NCBI GenBank assembly: GCA_015179045.1 | Contig: WHUZ01000072.1 | Coordinates: 1 to 64,000 of the forward strand | Direction: 5' to 3' | DNA from: Kalaharituber pfeilii | Lineage: Eukaryota > Ascomycota > Pezizomycetes > Pezizales > Pezizaceae | DNA: 64,000 bases | Shown: piece after piece, positions 25,025-36,825 of the stretch | Position numbering within the stretch: the first letter of the stretch is position 1 | Layout: every line of letters begins with the position of its first letter | Translations under genes and position numbers: made by a program | Notes under the pieces: generated by a model | Told to the model about the DNA's origin: nothing | Databases searched by the model: none | Seen by the model: only the letters and a program-made list of their open reading frames with translations

Positions 25025-26990
25025 CCTAGCTAGTAGTTCGGGACCGCAGTTATTATGATATGCCATATCAGGGCCCTGCTGCTTTGGTCATAATTATGTA
25101 GGCTTGCTGTACCTGTGCAGAATAACCTAGCACATCTGCAATAGGCGGACGGACTGCAGCAAAGAATCTGCCGGGATTCACCATAGCTAGCACATACCGC
25201 ATTTGTATGTAGCTTCGTGGCCAGCGGTTTTTGCTGTGCCGCGTTGGTAGGTATCGCATCGTCTAACACCATTTCCGCATATCTTGGCATTGTAGTCTTC
25301 GTCACCAATTACCAGGATGCCATTCAGCTCAATTAATTCACAGCTCGGCTCGAGCTGAAAGTTCAATAGCCAGGGTGAATATCTGTTTCTTCATCGGCCC
25401 TAGGGGGCTTAAACGAAGTGCAGAACGGCTAGGACAGACTTCTGCAGTCAACTTTGCCGAACATTATTACCTATCATATCAGGAACTGCTCAAGGTATTT
25501 TACCCCTAGTCTCGCAACCAGTTTTACTCCCTAGCATTTGCCACCAGTGGCCCCACACAGCCTTGAATTTCCTCAGATGGTTGGCGACTTAAGCTGGTCA
25601 GGGCACGAAATGGTCTGTATCTTCTCCTTTAGGCTGCCCTCTGGCGACCCACTTTCTTTGCATGCAGTGACCAATCTAGGCCAAGGAGGAAAATAAATGT
25701 GTAACCTGAACTACAGTAGCCCTGGAAAGACCACCGATGAGTGCTGTTAACCTAACTTTGAAGCAACAACGGGTAGTGCGATATGAGCTGGAGAGGTTGA
25801 CGGGGGGAGTTAGGAGTATCACTATAGGGTCTCTATAGGTTTAGTTGAAAGACTAACAAGAATGTGCCCACTTTTTGCACTTATTCCAGCAGGCACGAGT
25901 GGATTCATGGAGAGATTCAAACGGGAGACTACTTCAGTATTCTATTCTGTTTGAAGTCGCGAAATGGTTGAAGCACCGGAACTCTGCCAAACCATGTACC
26001 TATATCTGTTGCGATCCGATAGTCTCAAAAATCCTCTCCACCGTTGTACACAATCTACAAGAGTGACGTAATCTGTTTGACATATGTAACTCCCACGAAG
26101 GCACGGCAGAAGTGCGAATATGGATGGACATACTCAGCGGCTAGTATGCCGTCAAGTACTCCAAACTTTGTACTTAACTCCAACTCGCTTTTCAATCTAC
26201 ATGATCTAGCTTCTATTCGCAAAGCTGTTTAGCCAGTGCGAGTTAACATAGCCTCTTCGTCTTATCCTTTTCTCCCCTCTCATATAAATAAGCATATAAT
26301 TCTTCCATAGCGCGAACTTCCTATTTCAGTAAAAAAAATGTGAAGCCTGGAGTTCATCTGATTTGGTTCTATCTATTCTTCTAACACCTAGGTCCAAGCC
26401 CTCCGAATGCATACCCTCTTGCAATCGTTCAACCCCAGTACTTGCATCTTAACTTCACATTTTTACAAAACAAATACATGCAAACCACATACCAAAATAC
26501 CAACCCCAACCAACTCCTCCAACCCCATTTCCAACTTCCTAAATATAGCTATATCGGGCAAGTACTTCTCTATACCATCACTGCCTATAGTACATCATAT
26601 CCAATCCCGTCGCATCACTCTCGCATACTCTGTAAAATATATCCATAATTATTTGGATCCACATCTACCCGTTACCCTCAAATAGCCTTTTTGACCTCCG
26701 TGCTATGTATATACATACATACTAGGAAAGTATTGGGACTCCTAATTAATGCATATCATGCGTTACGCAAAATGCAGTACGCACTAATTTGTTATTGTCT
26801 TTTTCCGAGACTATACGCGGCATAACTACTTTTGGATACCCGGTACTTGGCAGAGGCTTTAGTTCTCTACCACCACCTTGCAACATACTCCTGCGGTTAT
26901 GCAAACAGCAATTAAAGTAGCATATCGCACTGTAACTAGATACATAATAATAGCGGGAATGATGGTTTTTGAATGGGTACAGAAACAGTT

Positions 26991-27086
26991 GAAATGACCA
27001 ATAAAACAGCTGCCGAAATGACCATCAAAACAGCTTCTGAGATAACTATCAAAACTCCTGCCACATTGAACCATCAAACAGCTGTC
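26991..27086. repeat. 24-bp imperfect tandem repeat, four copies
   Basis: Four degenerate 24-bp units follow one another, of the type GAAATGACCATCAAAACAGC, starting at 26991, 27015, 27039 and 27063. The first two or three are most alike. The unit length is a multiple of three, so the frame stays open and reads roughly as EMTIKTAA repeats, but no gene model supports translation. Confidence 0.6.
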
Positions 27087-28655
27087 ACAACGGCTGCCAA
27101 AATGAGGTTGCTGAAATGGCTGTCGCCACGGATAGAAAAGTTATTAAATTGCTTCCCGAAATAGAATCCAAAATAGCAGGTGGAACAAGCAGCTGTGACG
27201 GGCAGCCATGATGGTAGCCGTGATAGCAAAAAGTAGCGCTCCCCTGCTTGCCCGCTAGCCTCTTACTTTCACCCTGGCCTTTGTTCTCCCCTATGACAAA
27301 CACGGCCTTGGATTCTAGTTACATACTCCAGTAAGTAAATGTTTACCGTCGCTGTCCCCCGTCAAGTCTATATATATAGTACGCACCGGTAGTACCCACG
27401 TCCTCAATAGTACATTATTACCCTCAATCGGAGCTTAACTTACTTATAGCCTCACTCTTAATAACCTAAACCCCCCGAATGACGGGTTAAGTACTTTTAA
27501 ATACCCGATCAACCATACTTTCTTACAAAAGTCTATGAATCGGCGAGACAAATGATGCGGATCGCTTTATGGCAACCAGAAACTCACGACGTAGTGGGAC
27601 ATCAAACTACCTAATACTTGCATACGCGTAATCCCCTAGGGGGTACGAAAAAGCACACAGTTGGATTTTTATGTTCAAAATGTGAAGAGGTTATATTTAT
27701 CTTATAAAATTGTTTCCTTGTAACTGCACGAGTTGAAGTAAACGACATGACGAGCGCACGAGGGATAGTACAGAGTATGAGTAAGTTTAGATAACTAACA
27801 ATGGTATATTGTATGAACATGATAGTCTCACTAGTGTCAAGTATGTGGTATGGTTTAGTATATAACTCAGAATCATCTTCCAGTGCCCATAGTTTCGAGA
27901 CCGAGGAAGAATATGCCCAGCGATAGGTACTCGATATATCCGTTAGTGCTTCGTTAAAGTAGGAGACCACGTCTCATGTCTACTTTATGTTGCTCGACAT
28001 CCAAGGGTACTATGCTGTTACACTTTTCGCTATATCACTGCCCCTCTCCCATTCCTGCGAAGAAATACCTACTAGAGAATTCGACGCTGGTAGATAGCCT
28101 TAAGTCCATGAACTTTTAAAGAGGAGGCCTTGTAGAAGACAGAAGGACGCTGTGGTATGTAAACAGCCAATTTCAATCAAGTTCAAATTCACTCGCAGTT
28201 CTGCTCGAGGATTGAAAACACATACACGCTGAGTAATACGAACTCACCAACTCAGAGAAATACAACAGAAAGAAACTTTTTTCCGCTGTGGAAGGGTAAG
28301 CGCAGCCGGTGAACAAAATGGAACAGTAAAAACATAAGCGACACAGAACAAATTCAGAAGCAAATGTATCTCAAACTCCAATACTGATCTCTCGCGTATC
28401 TTGACATCAAGTAAAAAAATCATTAAGAAAGCGTGATAACCCGAAGACCCTCACCCAAGTCCCCGCCGCGGCCATTATGCTGCTGCTGCTGCACCTGGGT
28501 ATTATGATGCAAAGACATGCGCAAAACAAAGGAAAAAAAAAGGAACGTAAATGGGGGGCGTAACCATTATGCTGTGCAGGAATATGTTACCATTTGAATG
28601 TTGTATTATACCTCCTGAGCAAATGCCACAACTAAAGGAACCCATGGTCACGAAC

Positions 28656-29825
28656 CTATAGCGGCCTATAGGTCCTTCCGTCGGTGTGGTAATCCGTCAT
28701 GAAGTAATCGTGGTGACAAGCTTGCTTTGCTGAGATACGCCCGGCAGGGTCATAAACAAGCAAAGCCTGAATAATTCACCGGTGTTAGCAAATCATGCTG
28801 CGATAGGCGTCGTTGCTATGGCAACAAGGGAATACATACGTCAAGAAGATCCAAGCCTGCAGGCTCCAAACCAGGGACCATCTTTTCCGTCTCAACACGC
28901 TCCCATCGTGGAAAACTACTCTTAAAGTGCTGGAAGGATGTGACACCTGGCCATGTCGTTTCATCTGGAGTTCCTAGAAGTCTTTTTTAAGGAGGTTGCA
29001 TCCATTAGTATATTATAACCCAAACATTGGCCAGCTGATATTACTCACTTGAAAATCTTGAAAATTTCATCAATCTCTGAATCACCTTGGAATAGCGCCT
29101 TTCTAGTGCACATTTCAGCGAAAATGCACCCCACACTCCACATATCAACTCCTGTGCTGTATTGTTTTCCGCCAAGCAAGATCTCCGGCGCTCTGTACCA
29201 CAAGGTGACAACTTCATGCGTATAAGTTCTCAAGGGTACACCAAATGCTCTGGCAAGCCCAAAGTCGGCCAACTTGAGATTTCCTTCCTTGTCTATTAGA
29301 AGATTCTGGGGCTTCAAATCACGGTGTAGGATTCTGTGGCTATGGCAGTAACGAACACCTTCGACCAACTGACTCATAAATCTCTTTACGATCTCAGGGC
29401 CAAGGCCCATTCCTGCCGGGATGGCTTCCATGTACTTCTTCAAGTCAAGATCCAGGAATTCGAATACGAGATAAAGCTTCTGGCCGTCTGCATGCACAAT
29501 ATTGAAGAGTTTGACGATGTTTGGATCGGACATCTCCTTGAGGAGGGAGATTTCACGAATGGCTGTGGATGGAACACCTTCATCTTCCGCTTCTAGACGA
29601 ATCTTTTTGAGGGCAACAATACGTCCGCCGTTCTTCAAATCTTTTGCTCGATACACCACACCGTACGTACCTAACCATTTCAAACAACAATGTTAGGAAA
29701 GCTAGTGTAACTTTGTTTTTCGAAACAGTTGGAGGATTGAACATTGCGATACGTTATGGGGTCACATTTGTGAGAAATTTGACTGTACCTTCACCGATCT
29801 TCTCAATTTTCTGATAGTTCTCCAT
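28656..29825 (-). CDS. cdc2: Cyclin-dependent kinase 1 (Cdc2/Cdc28)
   Basis: Four exons: 29789-29825, 29049-29670, 28840-28981 and 28656-28766. The introns are 118, 67 and 73 nt, and the protein is 303 aa, the normal family size. This is the master Ser/Thr kinase of the G1/S and G2/M transitions, acting with cyclins. Visible are the glycine loop GEGTYGVV with inhibitory T14 and Y15, catalytic K34, the cyclin-binding PSTAIRE helix (46-52), HRDLKPQN (128-135), DFG (148-150) and the activating Thr in TYTHEVV (T163). The first exon encodes only 12 residues ([12 protein letters not shown]) and the intron cuts the glycine loop. Exon 3 gives [16 protein letters not shown] and exon 4 [16 protein letters not shown]. 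The tail after the kinase core ([14 protein letters not shown]) is clade-specific. Confidence 0.97.
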
Positions 29826-30650
29826 TACGATTACTGGTTATCTATAGGATGTTTTTGCGTTGCTCGGAGGGTAAGCTGTCTCGATATCTTGGTATGTAAT
29901 TAATGCAGATATGTTGTTGTCGATCTCAGCCTCTGTTTACACTATCAAGTTAGAAACAACAAGGCTCCGAAGTGAATCTACACGGAGAATATACGCACAG
30001 TAATGAACCAGATGTGTCAGCGAGAGCGCTTCTAATAATAAACAAACTTCAATCACTTAACGGGACGTTGTGGTATATCAAAAACCAGAACGTAATGTTG
30101 CTGCTGCTGCTCCTTGACGAGAATCGATGCAGGGATCAAAATTGCCAACGGATACACTACCAATGAGCAGTATACAGGCGGTTGGAGCCTAAAGGCAGAA
30201 GAGTCGAGAACGAGAGTAGGATTCAGGCACTTGTATTTGTCACAGTCCGAGCTGAGAGATGAGAATAGGTAGAAGCCGGTGAGCTGGAATGAAGATCGAG
30301 AAGCTCGTGTACGTAGATTGATCTAGAGAGAGAAAGGAGCAGGTGCAATTGGGCCGTCTGCTGGCAGGGGCAGTATGTGGGCTGTGACTGGCTGGAGGAG
30401 GGGGTGGCCAGGGTGGGAAGAAGAGAGGAATAATGGAAGAAGAGAAGTAGGTCGACGGCGTACTTATGCCTGGGCCGGCTCCTGTGGTATTGTACTGTTG
30501 GGGGAAGGAGCGGAGCTTTGTTTCGGCGCCTGCATTTTGCAACGCTTGCATGTTTGGTGTAAACACGCCAAGCGCGGACCCCTGCCGCATCAGCATATGC
30601 TACTAGGGCAATTCAAAGCACGCTCCCGGCTATGATAGTGCATGAGCTCC
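29826..30650. other. CDK1 upstream region
   Basis: Upstream of CDK1 on the minus strand and before a retrotransposon relic. It probably contains the CDK1 promoter and 5' UTR. An open minus-strand frame at 30240-30596 is low-complexity (Pro/Ser-rich) and not supported as a gene. Confidence 0.5.
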
Positions 30651-31366
30651 TCAGGATGAGCTACAAGCTAGGTATACCGTAGAAGGATACATGATCTGGA
30701 TTCCGGCACATCTGGGCATTGCTGGGAATGAGAGGGCAGACAAAGAAGCTAAGAGAGCAGTAGCGGAACCAGGATGGAGGATGCAGGGCGTACCTGGCCA
30801 AGTTACGGTGGCAGAAGTCAGGGCACGAGATAGGGCAAAGTTTACAAAGGACCTCGGGGCAGAGGCATGGGTCTAGGACTGAGACACTGGACCAAAAAAG
30901 AGCATTTATGGAGATCTCCCGCAAGAGGATGGTGTGCCCTCTCTGTGGGAAAGACAAGGCAGCAATGAGAGACCATATTATGCGGAAATGCCGGAAGCTC
31001 AGAAGGGAGAGGCTAGAGGAAGGCCTTTATGGGACGCGCAGGGACGGGCGGGCGGTACCCACAGGTTTTGATGTCTGGTTCGGAAAATAAGAGTGGTTTA
31101 CGACGCAGAACTTCTGCATGAGGGCAGCGGGGCGGATTCCGCCTATCGACTTTAGGAAGCAGGGCCAAGGGTAGGAGGGTGGAAGGAGATGGGGAAGAGG
31201 AGGAAGAGGAGGATGGGACGATGAGAGGATTGCTGGCGGAGTTTATTTCTTCCTTTGTTTTTGTTCCTTCCTTTCTTTGGTAGAGGGGGAAACCCCGTTT
31301 CCTTTGTGAAGCTTCTGCCGCGTATAGTCCCGGAAAAAGTGCAATCGGGGACGTAAATAATAACAA
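30651..31366 (+). mobile_element. 5'-truncated non-LTR retrotransposon (Tad-like LINE)
   Basis: Two frames of one broken ORF2 end are visible. The first reads ...GYMIWIPAHLGIAGNERADKEAKRA (about 30685-30755), the typical RNase H segment of fungal Tad/I-clade LINEs. After a frame change the second reads CPLCGKDKAAMRDHIMRKC (about 30936-30992), a C-terminal zinc-binding motif, and ends in FGK plus stop at 31090. A 275-bp 3' UTR follows and closes with the A/T-rich GTAAATAATAACAA, like a LINE tail. No reverse transcriptase remains, and the frame change shows it is dead. It lies between CDK1 and the ALKBH1 gene and may form part of the latter's upstream region. Confidence 0.8.
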
Positions 31367-31553
31367 ACTCCATGCGAGAAGAAAAAGCGTGCTTAGATTT
31401 GCTAGTACTGTACTTTATTTACTGTACTAGCACATGCAGTAAGCAACGGTATCGTAATCTCGTGACTAGACGAACGGCGCAGCACGCAGCCTTGAGTACC
31501 CCGCCGAGTCCCCTCATACCGAAGCCGAGCAGGCACACCGCTCGAGGAGCGCG

Positions 31554-32826
31554 ATGGCCGAGGACCAGCGCGAAGGTGCGCAGCTGGGTGCGAGGCCGCC
31601 CATGGAGCATGCGCATCATTCCCCGCCCGCAGCGATCCGGTCCCTCCACAAGCATTACCAGAAGCTGCCCATTGAAGCCTTCAACAGCGATCCGCAGGTG
31701 CTGGACTTTGCCAACTTGCCCGAAGCACACGCGAAGAAGCTCAAGGTTGTGGGCAGGCTCCCGAGAGAACATTTGGAGCAGATCTTTCAGAGATACAAAG
31801 CCAGTGCGGGTCCAGCTCGCGCTGCAGACGCACGAAGTAGCGTCCCACTCGCAGAGAAGGCTGAGGAGACGGAACCGGCAGGCAGGGTAGAAGACAAGTT
31901 AATCTTCGAGCATGAGCTCATGCCAGGTACTCCTCCTCTCGTTGCTGACTCGAGCACATGGGCTGTTTTAACACAGAGCGCTGCAGTACAGGGCTGCAAA
32001 TCATTCCTTCCCTCCTCCCATGCTCTACTCAACGCACTCTACTATCACGGCTTTGGATCAGAGACCTCTGCAACCCGCAGCACAATACCAACCTGCATTT
32101 ACACTACTCGATACCGTATCCTGACGCAGGTACAAGCTTTTATCATTACAAGGATCCGAATAAAGTTTTGCTGCAGCCGAAGGACCCCGCGACGCACAAG
32201 CCAATGACCGTAACACAGATGCTAAATAAGAAGCTACGATGGATGACATTGGGAGGACAATACGATTGGAGTAGAAAAGTCTATCCCGAGATGGATGCAA
32301 TTGAAAGGAAAACGTTGCTGGTTCCATTTCCCGACGATACTGCAACATTGATCAACTCAATTGTAGGTTTTCGTCTATTCAGAAGTAGGCGATGATGCTG
32401 AATGCCGCGTAGTTTCCGGATATAACACCTCAAGCAGCAATCTCAAATCTTTATACGCCGGGGGATACGCTTTCCCCACATCGTGATATTTCTGAAGCTT
32501 CCTCTGCCCCATTAGCAAGTATAAGCATTGGGGCTGATGCTATATTTATTATTGGATTACCCCCAAGGCTAAGTGAGCCAGTCGACGATGGAGGAGAAAG
32601 GATATTGGTGATGAGGGTTAAGTCCGGGGATGTCATTGTCATGGGCGGAGAGTCGCGGTGGGCATGGCATTCCGTCCCAAGGATATTTCCCGTCAGCTCG
32701 GCGACGGATAAAGAGCTGGACGATTGGCCTGGGACGAGTACCAATGACGAAGGAGTGCTCAATCATTGGAAGGGGTGGATGAGCAAACGAAGAGTCAATC
32801 TAAATGTCCGGCAGATGTGGGACTGA
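31554..32826 (+). CDS. ALKBH1-like 2-oxoglutarate/Fe(II) dioxygenase
   Basis: Three exons: 31554-31926, 31992-32362 and 32413-32826, with introns of 65 and 50 nt, giving 385 aa. The junctions give HELMPG-LQIIPSLLP and LINSI-FPDITPQAAISNLY. AlkB enzymes oxidatively demethylate nucleic-acid bases; ALKBH1 members act on DNA and tRNA. The iron ligands are visible: H271 and D273 in TPGDTLSPHRDISE and the distal H334 in SRWAWHSVPRI. The 2-oxoglutarate-binding arginines are in RRVNLNVRQMW (R375, R381), six residues from the C-terminus. The N-terminal 120 residues are ALKBH1-type (HKHYQKLPIEAF) and partly disordered. The second intron is short, but splice phases agree on both sides. Confidence 0.9.
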
Positions 32827-33476
32827 GAAACCGGAGATATACTTGTAGAAGCGTAGCTGTGTGTGATTGGAGTGGTAGGCGTATCAATGTGTAGCTGGGG
32901 TACAACCACTATGTAAGTTTCGCAGCAGAATTGATCCGAAGCTGAACAGGCCAGGCGGAGGACGCTCCCATGCCACGTCAAGTGCTGATTTGCATGATCC
33001 GAAGCGAAGCCCTGCTGTCATACGAGCTGCAGTCTCATCGAGCTTCCGATACGGAACAGCTTAGGAAAAGAACAACGCTGTTGTTGATTGGCGTGTTCTC
33101 AAAGTCTGCACTTTTATTACTTTTATGTAGATGCAGTAGCTCAAAGCGCACCCTGTATATCCGGTATTGCAGGGGCAGACTGAACGCATCAATGGCAACA
33201 GCTGCGCTTCAATGACGCAGGCCCTTAGCCCAGGTCGCAGCGGGGTGAGCACGGCGCGATGGGAATAAAAGGCCATCTCGCAATCCGCGCTCATCCGCCA
33301 TCTCTGTCTGCGCGAAGGCGGCCATCTGCCATCCTAATTTCTGTGTCTTGCTCTATCTGACGCTCACGCAATATCGATATATTGGACCCTGAGCTGGGTG
33401 GGGCGCCAGGCTACGACCGAGGCAGTTGGCACGGCGCGCGGGGCTGGCAACGAGCCAAGGCCAGGCACACGCTGCC
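32827..33476. promoter_or_regulatory. Intergenic region between ALKBH1 and DUG2
   Basis: 650 bp between co-oriented genes. It becomes GC-richer toward 33400, consistent with the DUG2 promoter and 5' UTR. No other feature seen. Confidence 0.4.
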
Positions 33477-36400
33477 ATGCGCCCGCCGGCGCTAGCTGGT
33501 GCTATCACGACTTCGGCTCGCCCCGATCACCCAAGAGGTCATTCAAGCCACTCTCCAGCTGCAGACAGGTGTACCCCGCCCGCGTTGGGCCTGATTAAAG
33601 CACAGCAACCGCTACCGAAGCCCACTGCTGCTGTGCCTATACAGTCGACGTCCCATAGACCTCCAGGCTCAGTGCAGGCAAGGGCTACTCTCAAACAGGA
33701 GCGAAGCGTTCTCTCAGAGCTTCTGGCGTGCGGTGCATCGAAGAGGAGACCAGGGTCGAGAATGACTCCTTGCCGACGGGTATTGGCAACAGCGAATGGC
33801 AGTCCAGAAAGAAGTGCAACTCCCTTGCCAAAGTCGCTAGGTAACGGCGTCCTAGGCCCTTGTTTTGCAAACTATTGATGGCAGCTATGACGCCAGTAAG
33901 CCCATGCTAACCAGCTCTTTTTCTGCAGATAATACTGTACCACATGCAGCAGGCATCACCAGTGGGGCATCCCTCGGTCTGATCTCACAATACAAAATTT
34001 TGAGGGTAACGATGGCGCGTCAGTACCAGAGAAGACAACCGAGCAAAACCTGCGTGGGGCCCCAAGATTACTCCATCGGGTAAAGCAGAATGAGTCCATA
34101 TTAGCACTCGCGGTGTCGCATTCTTTGGGATTGATATATGCAGGCACTGGGGGCGGAGAGATAACAGTAAAGCCTCGCAAAAATTGATCGCTTAAGAGCA
34201 ATTCTAACTTAACTGTAATGGAATAGGTGTGGTCTATAGAGACCTATGAAATTATGGGAACTATGAAATACCATACTGGAAGCGTTCTCTCCTTGTGTCT
34301 CTCCGATGATGAGAAGCTCCTGTTCTCAAGCGGAGGAGATGCCATCGTCAATGTGTGGGATGCAGTAGGGTTTAAGCTGCTCTACTCTATCTACTCTACA
34401 TTCGATGTGGGAGACGTTTTTTGCATTGCATATTCGACCAGCCTAGAAACCGCCTATTTTGGTGCGCAGAACACAAGTGTTCAGGTAGGAATCATTCCAA
34501 TGAATGGAGGAGTCCTGTTCTAATCTCAATGGTGACAGTGGTACGATCTAAAAGACCGGGATAACCGTCCAAGACCCACCGTGAAAAATCATCCTTCTCG
34601 TCGCAGTCATCGTTTCTTTGATTCTAGGGGAGCCGGGGGAAGGTAAATCCTCGGACGAATGAGTGCGAATACTTACAAGAGTCACGATTGTTAGAGATTG
34701 ACCCAAGTAATATTGTCCAATATGCGCATTATAGTTATGTTTATTGCATGCAACTAGCGCGCGGTCTTGGAGGGTCCGGCGAAGACAACGAGACGCTTCT
34801 CACAGGCGGTGGCGACGGAGATGTCAAATTGTGGAACATTGATCCTCAGACATCACGGATATCAGAAAAGCATACTCTTCAAGGTGGTGATTCTGGTGTA
34901 TTGAGCATGGCTATAAGGGAAACATTCCTATACTGCGGATTAACCGATGGGGAGATCAATATTTGGGACCTGGACACATATCAACTAATTAGGAATGTAA
35001 AAGCCCATGGAGATGATGTCTTAGCTATGGCAGTGTGGGGAAATAATATCTTCAGTGGAAGTGCCACTGGATATACGAAGGTTAGTGATGATACTACGAC
35101 TTTTGCTCATAGCGAAGTATGCTCAAAGTCATTGCGACAGGAATGGAATGGCAGATTCGAATGTCAAACGCGATGGGAGGCACACCACGGTCTTGTACTG
35201 GCCTCGGTGGCCATTACTCGACGAGATCGTCTATTATATATTACTGGGGGTAATGATCACTGTGTCGCCATATGGGATGTAAGTCCAGCTGAGGACGAAA
35301 CATCCAGACAATCAAAATCACAAAATGGTATGTGGACAAGGCGAAAGCACGCCGATATTGCTGATGCTAACATTCCTCAAGATCAGCTCCTCAGTTCACT
35401 TGGAAAACTTGTTTCTTTCAGAACAGTTTCCAACAACCCTCTGTATCTTGAGGAGTGTCGCAGAGGTGCAACATACCTCAAAACTTTATTCAAGCGCTTT
35501 GGTGCAACTTCTACGCTTTTGACGTCTGAAGATAACCGGAATCCTGTCGTCTTTGCTCGTTTCAATGGTACAAACTCTCAAGCTACGAAAACGATTCTTT
35601 TTTACGGGCATTACGATGTAATACCGGCGGAACTGCAGTCAAACGATGAGTGGGCTACAGATCCTTTTGAACTTGTAGGCGTTAACGGCTATCTCTACGG
35701 GCGAGGTGTTTCCGATAATAAAGGACCTTGCTTAGCGGCACTCTTCGCAGCTGGTGAGCTTGTTCAAGAGCAAGCACTGCAATCGGACATTGTCTTCCTC
35801 ATTGAGGGTGAAGAAGAGTCAGGTAGTCGAGGATTTGCCAATGCAGTCAGGAGAAATAAGGAGTTAATTGGAAATGTTGACTGGATTCTGCTTGCTAATA
35901 GTTACTGGCTAGACGACGAAGTCCCTTGCTTGACTTACGGCCTTAGAGGAGTGATACATGCAACAGTTGAGATTGAGAGCGAGCAGCCTGACCAACACTC
36001 TGGTGTCGATGGGAGTAGGCTGAACCGGGAGCCAACAATTGACTTGGTGGGGCTATTGGCAAGTCTGACTAGTGATGATGGAACAATCCTAATACCTGGA
36101 TTTTACGACCCGATTCGTCCTGTGACGGAAGTGGAGAGTGCAAGGTACTCTGAAATTGCAGCAAACTTCCGCAAGCGGGATCCCACAATTGATCCAGAAG
36201 CGCTGAAGAACCGACTCATGAGTAAATGGCGTTTCCCATCGCTGACGATACACAGAGTCAATGTGTCAGGGCCCAGCAACGCAACAATTATCCCCAGGTC
36301 TGCTTCAGCTGCAATTTCACTCCGCATTGTCCCAGACCAGCAACTTGGCGAAGTCAAGGAGGCATTGACGAATTACTTGAGAGAGCAGTTTAAGAGGTTC

Positions 36401-36825
36401 AAGAGTAACAATAAGCTTAGGATTAGCATTGACCATGAGGCGGAGCCATGGCTAGGTGATCCAGAAAACGAAGCGTTCCAGACTTTGGAAAAGGCAATCA
36501 TTGAAGAGTGGGGAAGGGACGATAGCCCCAGTGGGAATCTCAATCCCCGACTGCCAGTAAAGCCATTGTACATTAGAGAGGGAGGTAGTATTCCAGCTGC
36601 TCGGTTCCTCGAAAAAGAGTTTGGTGCAATGGCGGCGCATCTTCCGTGTGGTCAGGCTAGTGATCATGCGCACCTGGATAACGAGCGTCTGAGGTTACGA
36701 AATCTTTACAAGGTCAGTTAAGAGTTTTGTATACCGTCGATGAGAAGCCATTGAGGAAATGCTAACTATATCTATAGAGCAAAGCGATTCTAAAGAGGGT
36801 TTTTACCGAGCTGCCGTGGATGTAG
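33477..36825 (+). CDS. DUG2: DUG2: WD40-M20 glutathione degradation protein
   Basis: Seven exons are proposed: 33477-33840, 33929-34166, 34227-34484, 34539-35080, 35141-35327, 35382-36712 and 36778-36825, about 989 aa once two frame breaks are bridged. In yeast Dug2 pairs with Dug3 to cleave the gamma-glutamyl bond of glutathione in the cytosol. The N-terminal half is a WD40 propeller (KLLFSSGGDAIVNVWDA, LLTGGGDGDVKLWNI, LYCGLTDGEINIWDLD, YITGGNDHCVAIWDVS). The C-terminal half is an M20 peptidase with ligand motifs YGHYDVIPA, GRGVSDNKGP, EGEEESGS and ASDHAHLDNERL. The last exon encodes SKAILKRVFTELPWM. Introns 35081-35140 and 35328-35381 are 3n long and stop-free, so retention would go unnoticed. 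The frame breaks at a G4 (33964-33967) and a G5 run (34635-34639); one added G repairs each. The 5' start is the least certain part. Confidence 0.88.

Larger units (their letters stand above)
16279..28655. other. 12-kb stretch without a credible gene
   Basis: The longest open frames are about 60-120 codons, none resembling a known family, and none joins into a multi-exon model that I can support. There are no obvious reverse transcriptase, integrase or transposase motifs. It includes an 18-bp perfect hairpin at 24963-25024 and a 24-bp tandem repeat at 26991-27086. Old, mutated transposon remnants are likely but not demonstrable by eye. Confidence 0.55.

Noticed and set aside
34006..34043. 38-nt intron in DUG2 as explanation for the N-terminal frame change
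   Set aside because: Phase-compatible but shorter than the introns confirmed in this window (50-118 nt); kept only as an alternative to a homopolymer indel.
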